A stretch of DNA of 64,000 bases, taken from the NCBI RefSeq assembly GCF_013386165.1, contig NZ_JACAOS010000001.1, positions 423,476 through 487,475 on the forward strand, in the 5' to 3' direction. Shown piece after piece: positions 9,130-16,405 of this stretch. Position 1 is the first letter of the stretch. Every line of letters begins with the position of its first letter. This DNA is from Pseudomonas gingeri (lineage in GTDB: Bacteria > Pseudomonadota > Gammaproteobacteria > Pseudomonadales > Pseudomonadaceae). The notes under the pieces are model-generated. The model saw nothing but the letters and a program-made list of their open reading frames with translations, did no database searches and was not told the DNA's origin. The translations under genes were made by a program, and so were the position numbers.

Positions 9130-10230
9130 ATGTTCCGCTACGTCTTGCCCCTTGCGTTGCCCGTCAGTCTAGCCCTTTTCCTGGTCGGTTGTGGTCATGA
9201 AGAGCCCGCCCAGGTCAGCGTACGTCCCGCGATGGTGGTGCAGCCACAGCTCTCGGCCCAGGCCATGGACAGCTATCCTGGCGAAGTGCGTGCGCGTTTC
9301 GAGCCTGACCTGGCCTTCCGCATCGCCGGCAAGGTCAGTCGACGGCTGGTGGAGGAGGGCGAGCGGGTCAAGGCCAACCAGCCCCTGGCGGAGCTCGACC
9401 CACAGGATGTGCGCCTGCAACTGGAAGCGACCCGTGCCCAGGTCGCGGCCGCCGAGGCCAACCTGAACCTGGTGCGTTCCGAGCGCGATCGCTACAAGAC
9501 CCTGCTCGACCGCCAGATGGTCAGCCGCTCGCAGTACGACAATGCGGAAAACCTCTACCGCGCCGGTGAGGCGCGCCTCAAGCAGATCAAGGCCGAGTTC
9601 GACGTGTCCAGCAACCAGGCCGGTTATGCCGTGTTGCGCGCGCCCCAGGATGGCGTGGTGGCCAAGCGCCTGGTGGAAGTCGGCCAGGTGGTTGCCGCCG
9701 GCCAGACGGTCTTCACCCTGGCTGCCGACGGCGAGCGTGAAGTGCTGATCAGCTTCCCGGAACAGGCCTTCGGACGGTTCAAGATCGGCCAGGATGTGGC
9801 GGTGGAACTCTGGTCGCAGCCGGATCAACGCTTCAACGGACGAATCCGTGAACTGTCGCCGGCGGCCGATCCGAAGTCGCGGACCTTCGCCGCCCGTATC
9901 GCCTTCAGCGCCGGCAAGATCCCGGCTGAGCTGGGCCAGAGCGCGCGGGTGTTTATCCAGGCCGAGGGGGTTGTGCCCCTGGCGGTGCCGCTGTCGGCAC
10001 TGACCGCGGAAAACGGTGCGACCTATGTCTGGCGGGTCCAGGCCGACAATACTCTCAAGCGCACGCCTGTGCGGGTCGGTGCCTTTGGCGAAAAGACCGT
10101 GCCGGTGCTCGAAGGCCTGTCGGCCAGCGACTGGGTGGTGGCGGCCGGTGTGCATGTGCTCCACGACGGCGATAAGGTGCGCCCGGTGGATCGCTCCAAC
10201 CGCGTGGTCAATCTGGCGGCCAAGGAGTAA
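9130..10230 (+). CDS. mexJ: RND efflux periplasmic adaptor (membrane fusion lipoprotein, MexJ type)
   Basis: Periplasmic adaptor linking an inner-membrane RND pump to an outer-membrane channel. The 366-residue product has a lipoprotein signal peptide with lipobox LVGC (Cys21), a biotinyl-lipoyl half-motif (FRIAGKVSRRLVEEGERVKANQPLA, described here by its first and last parts), a coiled-coil hairpin at about residues 95-150, the second lipoyl half (VLRAPQDGVVAKRLVEVGQVV), and beta-barrel and membrane-proximal domains. The ribosome binding site is AAAGG at 9116-9120. mexK follows after 6 nt. No outer-membrane factor gene is present, so a channel encoded elsewhere (OprM or OpmH type) must serve. 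Confidence 0.88.
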   Translation: MFRYVLPLALPVSLALFLVGCGHEEPAQVSVRPAMVVQPQLSAQAMDSYPGEVRARFEPDLAFRIAGKVSRRLVEEGERVKANQPLAELDPQDVRLQLEATRAQVAAAEANLNLVRSERDRYKTLLDRQMVSRSQYDNAENLYRAGEARLKQIKAEFDVSSNQAGYAVLRAPQDGVVAKRLVEVGQVVAAGQTVFTLAADGEREVLISFPEQAFGRFKIGQDVAVELWSQPDQRFNGRIRELSPAADPKSRTFAARIAFSAGKIPAELGQSARVFIQAEGVVPLAVPLSALTAENGATYVWRVQADNTLKRTPVRVGAFGEKTVPVLEGLSASDWVVAAGVHVLHDGDKVRPVDRSNRVVNLAAKE

Positions 10231-10236
10231 TCCCCG

Positions 10237-13200
10237 ATGGGTTTCAATCTTTCCGAATGGGCGTTGCGTAATCGCCAGATCGTACTGTTCCTGATGATCC
10301 TGCTGGCGGTGGTCGGCGCCTTGTCCTACACCAAGCTGGGGCAGAGCGAAGACCCGCCGTTCACCTTCAAGGCTATGGTCATCAAGACCAACTGGCCCGG
10401 GGCTACGGCCCAGGAAGTGTCGCGGCAGGTCACCGAGCGCATCGAAAAGAAACTGATGGAGACCGGCGAATACGAGCGGATCGTGTCCTTCTCCCGGCCC
10501 GGCGAATCCCAGGTGACCTTCATGGCCCGGGACTCGATGCATTCCTCGCAGATTCCTGACCTCTGGTACCAGGTCCGCAAGAAGATCGGCGATATCCGCC
10601 AGACCTTGCCACCGGATATCCAGGGGCCGTTCTTCAACGATGAATTCGGCACCACCTTCGGCAATATCTACGCCCTGACCGGCGAGGGGTTCGACTACGC
10701 GGTGCTTAAGGACTACGCCGACCGTATCCAGATCCAGTTGCAGCGGGTCCAGGACGTAGGCAAGGTCGACCTGCTCGGTTTGCAAGACGAAAAGGTCTGG
10801 ATCGAGCTGTCCAACGTCAAGCTGTCGACCCTTGGCCTGCCCCTGGCCGCCGTGCAGCAGGCCCTGCAAGAGCAGAATACGGTGTCCAACGCGGGTTTTT
10901 TCGAGACCCCGACCGAACGTGTGCAACTGCGGGTCAGCGGTAACTTCAAGACGGTCGACGAGATCAGGAACTTCCCGATCCGGGTTGGCGACCGCACCTT
11001 CCGGATCAGCGATGTGGCCGATGTCCATCGTGGCTTCAACGATCCACCGGCACCGCGCATGCGCTTCATGGGCGAAGACGCGATCGGCCTGGCGGTGGCG
11101 ATGAACGACGGTGGCGATATCCTGGTGCTGGGCAAGGCGCTGGAGCTCGAGTTTGCGCGTATCCAGAAAAACCTGCCGGCGGGGATGAAACTGAGCAAGG
11201 TCTCCGATCAGCCGGCGGCGGTGAAGAGCGGCGTCGGCGAGTTCGTCCAGGTGCTGGTGGAGGCCCTGGTCATCGTGTTGCTGGTGAGTTTCTTCTCCCT
11301 GGGGGTGCGCACCGGGATGGTGGTGGCCCTGGCGATTCCGCTGGTGTTGGCGATGACCTTTGCCGCCATGTACTACCTGGGCATTGGCCTGCACAAGATT
11401 TCCCTCGGTGCGTTGGTATTGGCCCTGGGGTTGCTGGTGGACGATGCGATCATTGCCGTGGAAATGATGGCAATCAAGATGGAGCAGGGTTTCGACCGCC
11501 TCAAGGCGGCGAGTTTTGCCTGGACCAGCACGGCTTTCCCGATGCTCACCGGGACCCTGATCACCGCCGCCGGTTTCCTGCCGATTGCCACCGCGCAGTC
11601 GGGCACGGGCGAGTACACCCGCTCGATTTTCCAGGTGGTGACCCTGGCGCTGCTGGCGTCGTGGATTGCGGCGGTGGTGTTTGTGCCTTACCTGGGCGAG
11701 AAACTGCTGCCGGATCTGGCGAAGATCCACGCCGCCAAGCATGGTGGCGAGCAGCCGGACCCTTATGGCACGCCGTTTTACCAGCGGGTCAGGCGCACGG
11801 TGGAGTGGTGCGTACGCCGGCGTAAAACCGTGATCGTGCTGACCATCGCGCTGTTTATCGGCTCGGTGATGTTGTTCCGTTTTGTGCCGCAGCAGTTCTT
11901 CCCGGCCTCCGGGCGACTGGAGCTGATGGTCGATCTGAAGCTGGCCGAAGGCGCGTCCCTGAACAACACTACCGAGCAGGTGGCGCGGCTGGAGGCCTTG
12001 CTCAAGGATCATCCCGGCATCGACAACTACGTGGCCTATGTCGGCACCGGTTCGCCGCGTTTCTACCTGCCGCTGGACCAGCAATTGCCGGCCACCAGCT
12101 TTGCCCAGTTTGTCGTGCTGGCCAAGAGCATCGAGGATCGGGAAGTGCTGCGGACCTGGCTGATCAAGGTCCTCGACGAGCAGTTCGCCGATGTGCGGGG
12201 GCGTGTGACGCGTCTGGAGAACGGACCGCCCGTGGGTTATCCGGTGCAGTTCCGGGTGACCGGCGAGCATATCGAGGTGGTCCGCGCCCTGGCCCGCAAG
12301 GTGGCGGCCAAGGTCCGTGAGAACCCCCATGTGACCAACGTGCACCTGGACTGGGAAGAACCGAGCAAGGTGGTGTACCTCAACGTTGATCAGGATCGGG
12401 CCCGGGCGTTGGGCGTGAGTACCGCGAACCTGTCGCGCTTCCTGCAACTGTCGCTGACCGGTTCGACCGTCAGCCAGTACCGCGAGGACAACGAGTTGAT
12501 CGAAATCCTGATGCGCGGCACTGCCCAGGAACGCAGCCAGTTGTCGGCGTTGCCGAGCCTGTCGGTTCCGACGGACAACGGCACCAGCGTGGCGTTGTCG
12601 CAGATCGCAACCCTGGAGTACGGCTTTGAGGAAGGGGTTATCTGGCACCGCAACCGCTTGCCGAACGTAACGATCCGCGCCGATATCTATGGTCAGGAGC
12701 AGCCGTTGAGTCTGGTCAAGCAGATCATGCCGACCCTGGACCCGATTCGTGCCGAGTTGCCGGACGGTTACCTGCTGGAAGTCGGCGGCACCGTGGAGGA
12801 TTCGGAGCGCGGCCAGGCTTCGGTGAATGCCGGTGCGCCGTTGTTCATCGTGGTGGTGCTGACCTTGCTGATGCTGCAACTGCGCAGCTTCTCGCGGGTG
12901 GCGCTGGTGTTCCTCACCGCGCCGTTGGGGCTGATCGGGGTGACGTTGTTCCTGCTGGTGTTCCGCCAGCCGTTCGGTTTTGTCGCGATGCTCGGGACCA
13001 TTGCCCTGTCGGGGATGATCATGCGCAACTCGGTGATCCTGGTGGACCAGATCGAGCAGGATATTCGTGCGGGCATGTCGCAATGGCAGGCGATTATCGA
13101 GGCGACGGTGCGGCGTTTCCGACCGATCGTGCTGACCGCCCTGGCGGCGGTGCTGGCGATGATCCCGTTGTCACGCAGCGTGTTCTACGGACCGATGGCG

Positions 13201-13302
13201 GTGGCGATCATGGGCGGATTGATCGTGGCGACGGCCTTGACCCTGCTGTTCCTGCCGGCGCTGTATGCGGGGTGGTTCAGGGTGAAGAAGGCCGAAGCCT
13301 AG
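10237..13302 (+). CDS. mexK: RND multidrug efflux transporter (MexK type)
   Basis: Inner-membrane proton-driven pump of the hydrophobe/amphiphile efflux RND family. At 1021 residues it has the normal length (MexK 1025 as I recall). Seen: an N-terminal transmembrane segment (RQIVLFLMILLAVVGAL), a large periplasmic loop, the TM4 aspartate pair at D402-D403 in LGLLVDDAIIAVEMM, a second periplasmic loop, and the final helical bundle with AMLGTIALSGMIMRNSVILV. The ribosome binding site GGAG lies over the mexJ stop codon, so translation is probably coupled. In P. aeruginosa MexJK exports triclosan and erythromycin; the substrates here are unknown. Control is expected through the upstream TetR repressor. 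Confidence 0.9.
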   Translation: MGFNLSEWALRNRQIVLFLMILLAVVGALSYTKLGQSEDPPFTFKAMVIKTNWPGATAQEVSRQVTERIEKKLMETGEYERIVSFSRPGESQVTFMARDSMHSSQIPDLWYQVRKKIGDIRQTLPPDIQGPFFNDEFGTTFGNIYALTGEGFDYAVLKDYADRIQIQLQRVQDVGKVDLLGLQDEKVWIELSNVKLSTLGLPLAAVQQALQEQNTVSNAGFFETPTERVQLRVSGNFKTVDEIRNFPIRVGDRTFRISDVADVHRGFNDPPAPRMRFMGEDAIGLAVAMNDGGDILVLGKALELEFARIQKNLPAGMKLSKVSDQPAAVKSGVGEFVQVLVEALVIVLLVSFFSLGVRTGMVVALAIPLVLAMTFAAMYYLGIGLHKISLGALVLALGLLVDDAIIAVEMMAIKMEQGFDRLKAASFAWTSTAFPMLTGTLITAAGFLPIATAQSGTGEYTRSIFQVVTLALLASWIAAVVFVPYLGEKLLPDLAKIHAAKHGGEQPDPYGTPFYQRVRRTVEWCVRRRKTVIVLTIALFIGSVMLFRFVPQQFFPASGRLELMVDLKLAEGASLNNTTEQVARLEALLKDHPGIDNYVAYVGTGSPRFYLPLDQQLPATSFAQFVVLAKSIEDREVLRTWLIKVLDEQFADVRGRVTRLENGPPVGYPVQFRVTGEHIEVVRALARKVAAKVRENPHVTNVHLDWEEPSKVVYLNVDQDRARALGVSTANLSRFLQLSLTGSTVSQYREDNELIEILMRGTAQERSQLSALPSLSVPTDNGTSVALSQIATLEYGFEEGVIWHRNRLPNVTIRADIYGQEQPLSLVKQIMPTLDPIRAELPDGYLLEVGGTVEDSERGQASVNAGAPLFIVVVLTLLMLQLRSFSRVALVFLTAPLGLIGVTLFLLVFRQPFGFVAMLGTIALSGMIMRNSVILVDQIEQDIRAGMSQWQAIIEATVRRFRPIVLTALAAVLAMIPLSRSVFYGPMAVAIMGGLIVATALTLLFLPALYAGWFRVKKAEA

Positions 13303-13335
13303 TCATGTCAGCAGCCCAATCGCCAGGTTGGGCCG

Positions 13336-13365
13336 CTGTCTCATTTTTGCTGCTTATTGAGATAG
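13336..13365. promoter_or_regulatory. Inverted repeat 1 upstream of the fic gene
   Basis: CTGTCTCA (13336-13343) and TGAGATAG (13358-13365) form an inverted repeat with a single mismatch and a 14-nt spacer. The same arms recur perfectly about 50 bp downstream. A probable operator site. Confidence 0.65.
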
Positions 13366-13386
13366 CATCGATTTTCTGCTGTACTC

Positions 13387-13415
13387 CTGTCTCAGAAATG
13401 AAAATTTTGAGACAG
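13387..13415. promoter_or_regulatory. Inverted repeat 2, overlapping the fic start
   Basis: CTGTCTCA (13387-13394) and TGAGACAG (13408-13415) are perfect 8-base inverted arms with a 13-nt spacer. The second arm abuts the ATG at 13418 and covers where a ribosome binding site would lie. A bound protein would block the start region. The arms match those of the repeat at 13336-13365. Confidence 0.7.
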
Positions 13416-13417
13416 TG

Positions 13418-14782
13418 ATGATCAAGCCGCCGCCAGAGACTCTGAATGAGGTTTTTAGCTTGATTCAGAGCAAACCCCATAAAAAGCATATTTCAGATTA
13501 TATGGGGTTGCATAAACCTCTGGATGACAAAGGGCGTTATTTACCTTTTGAAGAGCTGCGGCATCGTTTGCCGAAACATCTTGATGCGGCCGTTTGCTGG
13601 AGTATTGTGAAGTCGGCGAGGGAGGATCAATATTCAAAAATCCTGCCTGTTGGAGAGCCTACGGTTTGGTGCAATTATATTCTGACCCCCATTGCCCAGA
13701 AAACGATTTCCACCGTGGATATCAATGCGACCACGGCGGCATTGAAGTACATGACAGGCAAAATAGGCGAGCAGGCGCATTTTAATTATCTGTTGAGTGA
13801 TCTCGTTGAGGACGAGGCAATTAGCAGTAGCCAGTTGGAAGGTGCTTCTACCACTACGTTAGTCGCAAAAGATATGCTGAAACGTAGCAGGAAGCCTCGT
13901 ACACCTGACGAGAAGATGATCATCGGTAATTTCAAACTCATGAATTTCGCCTGGGAGATGAAGGCGGAACCCCTGAGTGTCGAGTTGATTTCGGCGATGC
14001 ACAGAGTCGGTGTTGACGGGATCGATGATGCCAAATATGCCCCCGGCAGATTCAGAGAAAACGATGAAGTGGTGGTGCAGGACGGTGACGGTCATGTAGT
14101 CCATACGCCGCCTCCGGCTGAAGGGATTGTAGCAAGGCTTGAGACGCTGTCCGAGTGGATCAATCAGCGTCATGGTGATGGGCCGGATGCCGATTATATT
14201 CACCCGTTGGTCAAAGCGATTGCCCTGCACTTTGCCTTGGGTTATGAACATCCTTTCAGAGACGGCAACGGGCGTGTAGCAAGAGCGCTTTTTTATTGGT
14301 TCATGTTTAAAAATGATTATGGCGCATTTCGCTATGTATCGATCAGTGTGTTGCTGAAAAAAGCCTCGACTCAATATGGTCATTCGTACCTTTATGCCGA
14401 GACCGACGAACTGGATATCACCTATTTTGTCGATTATCAATGCTCGGTTGTCATGCGTGCGGTCATTGAGCTGAAAACGGCCTATGAGAAGAGTATTCGG
14501 GAAGCTGAGGACTTTAATCGGTGGTTATGGGACTCTGGGCTGTATAAGCAATTCAGCGAAAAACAGAAAATTATTTTTCAAGTGGCAAAAAGTGGCCGGG
14601 CGAAACACTTTACTGCCGTCAATGTAAAAGAAAATCTCGACTGCTCTTATAATACGGCCAGTGCCGCCTTGAATGGATTGGTGGAACTGAAGGTCTTCAG
14701 CAAGAAGAAGGCGGGACGCGAATGGGTTTTTTCGATGGTTGATAAAACTGAAATTCAGAAAGTCTGGCGCACGGATACCTGA
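13418..14782 (+). CDS. Fic-domain protein, class II (self-inhibited), with C-terminal winged helix
   Basis: Fic enzymes transfer AMP (sometimes another nucleotide or phosphate group) to hydroxyl side chains of target proteins. The 454-residue product carries the complete active motif HPFRDGNGR at residues 278-286. The inhibitory helix motif S-x-x-x-E-G (S137 to E141-G142, in SSSQLEGAS) lies N-terminal to the Fic core, which defines class II. The C-terminal about 75 residues (AVNVKENLDCSYNTASAA, then LVELKVFSKKKAGREWVF) look like a winged helix-turn-helix. ATG 13418 is used; a GTG at 13415 is alternative. The gene is clearly richer in A/T and in rare-type codons than its neighbours, which suggests acquisition. 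No antitoxin partner gene is adjacent. Confidence 0.9.
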   Translation: MIKPPPETLNEVFSLIQSKPHKKHISDYMGLHKPLDDKGRYLPFEELRHRLPKHLDAAVCWSIVKSAREDQYSKILPVGEPTVWCNYILTPIAQKTISTVDINATTAALKYMTGKIGEQAHFNYLLSDLVEDEAISSSQLEGASTTTLVAKDMLKRSRKPRTPDEKMIIGNFKLMNFAWEMKAEPLSVELISAMHRVGVDGIDDAKYAPGRFRENDEVVVQDGDGHVVHTPPPAEGIVARLETLSEWINQRHGDGPDADYIHPLVKAIALHFALGYEHPFRDGNGRVARALFYWFMFKNDYGAFRYVSISVLLKKASTQYGHSYLYAETDELDITYFVDYQCSVVMRAVIELKTAYEKSIREAEDFNRWLWDSGLYKQFSEKQKIIFQVAKSGRAKHFTAVNVKENLDCSYNTASAALNGLVELKVFSKKKAGREWVFSMVDKTEIQKVWRTDT

Positions 14783-14800
14783 TTTACCGATGAGCGGCGT

Positions 14801-14837
14801 GGCGCTTGTCCAGGTCGTGTTGAATCAGACAAGCGCC
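14801..14837. terminator. Bidirectional hairpin between fic and the DUF4197 gene
   Basis: Perfect 10-bp stem GGCGCTTGTC (14801-14810) / GACAAGCGCC (14828-14837) with a 17-nt loop, between two convergent genes. There is no long T tract, so it may act as a weak or factor-aided terminator. Confidence 0.55.
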
Positions 14838-14848
14838 TACCGGAAATG

Positions 14849-15538
14849 TCAGAGCGCGCCAAACACCTTCTTCGCCAGGCTGGTGGCCGCCGCCGCCGGG
14901 TTGGCGCGGATGTCTTCTTCCTTCAGGGCGATCATCTTGAACAGGCCGTCCAGGGCCTTTTCCGTTACGTAGCCTTCAACGTTGGCACTCTTGGCGTCGA
15001 GTACGCCGAGGGTCGCCGCCTGCCCGGCGAACGAGTTGTACTGCTTGGCCAGGCCCACCTTGTCGGTCGCCTCCTTGACGATCGGCAGGAACTTGGCGCG
15101 GATCTGCTCACGGCTGGTCTTGTCCAGGTACTGAGTCGCCGAATCCTTGCCGCCGGTGAGGATGCCCTTGGCATCGGTCACGGTCATTTTCTTCACGGCA
15201 TCCACCAGCAGGGCCTGGGCCTGCGGCATGGCCGCTTCCGCCGCCTTGTTCATGCTGGCTTCCAGTTGGTCAACCTGGGCACCCATGCCGAACTGCTTCA
15301 TCTTGCTGGCAACTTTGCCCAGGTTGCCCGGCAATTCGATCTTCACGGCCGGGTTGTCGCTGAAACCACCCGGCTTGCCAAGGTTGGTCACGGCGGCGAC
15401 GGCGCCCTGGGCCAGGGCATCCTTGAGGCCTCCGGACGCTTCGCCCTGGGTAAGACTGCCCAGGGAAAAGGCCAGGGCGTTGACGGAAATCAGCAGGCCT
15501 GCGCAGAGGCCGGCCAGACGAAGGGAGGGACGGAGCAT
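14849..15538 (-). CDS. DUF4197 family exported protein
   Basis: The 229-residue product belongs to the DUF4197 family, helical proteins of unknown function found in many proteobacteria. A Sec-type signal peptide is visible (LRLAGLCAGLLISVNALA, cleavage after about residue 23), so the mature protein is periplasmic or surface-associated. Family-like segments are GLKDALAQGAVAAVTNLG, the Asn-Pro-containing FSDNPAVKIELP, and a C-terminal YVTEKALDGLF..EE..IR.NP. The ribosome binding site AAGGAAG precedes the start. Its 3' end faces the fic gene. No function is assigned. Confidence 0.88.
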   Translation of the reverse strand: MLRPSLRLAGLCAGLLISVNALAFSLGSLTQGEASGGLKDALAQGAVAAVTNLGKPGGFSDNPAVKIELPGNLGKVASKMKQFGMGAQVDQLEASMNKAAEAAMPQAQALLVDAVKKMTVTDAKGILTGGKDSATQYLDKTSREQIRAKFLPIVKEATDKVGLAKQYNSFAGQAATLGVLDAKSANVEGYVTEKALDGLFKMIALKEEDIRANPAAAATSLAKKVFGAL

Positions 15539-15573
15539 GGACGCTTCCTTGTTGGGTCAGTAGGGAAATTCAT

Positions 15574-15596
15574 GGCGCCAGAGGAAACCTGGCGCC
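15574..15596. other. Hairpin upstream of the DUF4197 gene
   Basis: Perfect 8-bp stem GGCGCCAG (15574-15581) / CTGGCGCC (15589-15596), loop of 7 nt. It lies in the 120-nt gap between the 206-residue protein gene and the DUF4197 gene, both on the minus strand. It could terminate the upstream gene or lie in the leader of the DUF4197 gene. Confidence 0.45.
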
Positions 15597-15658
15597 AGCC
15601 AGTAGGAATCTAACGGATTTATCGGCAAACGCCAGTTTTCGTCAGACGTCGCCGCCAC

Positions 15659-16279
15659 TCAGGCACTGAGGATCAGGCTTTGCGGTTTCTCTTTCAGCAG
15701 CACGACGGTGCGCGGAATGGGCTTCATGGTGAATTTCCGGCGGCTGCCGAAGGTGCCCTGGGTTTCGTAGGTCTGCCCCGGCTTGACCTTGTTCACGTCG
15801 TAGCGCAGGTAGCGCGGGATCGAGCCCTTGAAGAAGGTGATCTCCTCGCTGAGGACATGCAGCGGGATTCCCGGTTCGGTCTGGGCCACCAGCCTCAGGG
15901 TCGCCAGGGTATTGTCTTGCGTGCCGATCATCGGCACCAGCGCCGCGCTGAGGTACAGATACCCCGGTGGGCTCAGGTGAAAGGTCTCTTCCTGGTTGTC
16001 CCGGCGCCAGCGGAAGCTGTACTTGATGTCCGGCAGCAGCGAAGTACCAGCGACACTCAGGTCGATGTCGATCTCGACCTTGCAGTTACGCTTGAGATCC
16101 GCCGGCAGTTCGAAGCTGAAGCGCCAGGGCGACTGGTCGGGGAGTTGCGCACTGGTCCAGGTCCCCAACAGGGTGTCGCTGCAGCGGTTGCGCAGGGTGA
16201 TGCGGGTTTCGGCCTTGGCCGGGATGCTGTAGTCCGCTGGGAAGTGGAAAACAGCGGTCACGACGTTTTTTGCGGTCAT
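15659..16279 (-). CDS. Beta-rich protein of unknown function, possible YbaY/YscW-like domain
   Basis: 206 residues, no signal peptide, mostly predicted beta strand. The first about 100 residues (FHFPADYSIPAKAETRITL, then DQSPWRFSFELPADLKRN, then VEIDIDLSVAGTSLLPDIKYSF) resemble the pattern of the YbaY/YscW-type domain (PF09619): an N-terminal strand, P-A-E-x-x-x-x-I-x-L, a Q-x-P-x-x-F-x-x-x-L-P segment, and a closing strand. YbaY proteins normally carry a lipoprotein signal, which is missing here. The C-terminal half (GTQDNTLATLRLVAQ, EITFFKGSIPRYLRYDVNKV) I do not recognise. The gene lies 126 nt downstream of plsB on the same strand. The domain call is inference from pattern only. Confidence 0.65.
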   Translation of the reverse strand: MTAKNVVTAVFHFPADYSIPAKAETRITLRNRCSDTLLGTWTSAQLPDQSPWRFSFELPADLKRNCKVEIDIDLSVAGTSLLPDIKYSFRWRRDNQEETFHLSPPGYLYLSAALVPMIGTQDNTLATLRLVAQTEPGIPLHVLSEEITFFKGSIPRYLRYDVNKVKPGQTYETQGTFGSRRKFTMKPIPRTVVLLKEKPQSLILSA

Positions 16280-16405
16280 CTCGATGTCCTTATCGAACGC
16301 GTCAAAGGCAACGCAAGATTGAGTCTACACGGGCCTTTGCCCTTGAAAACCGGCGGAGAAGCATCCTTGCTGCTTTACCGAATAGTCCGACAAGGGTGGT
16401 TCGCG

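Noticed and set aside
9169..13083. A 1304-codon open frame on the minus strand opposite mexJ and mexK
   Set aside because: The plus strand encodes full, recognisable adaptor and RND proteins. The opposite frame is rich in His, Gln, Arg and Gly with no domain, the usual shadow of high-GC codons.
13286..13335. Possible terminator after mexK (CCCAA..TTGGG around 13315-13332)
   Set aside because: The stem is only 5 bp with no T tract, so I do not list it as a terminator.
13418..14782. Fic gene as part of a two-gene toxin-antitoxin pair
   Set aside because: No small partner gene is found on either side, and the inhibitory motif lies within the same protein.
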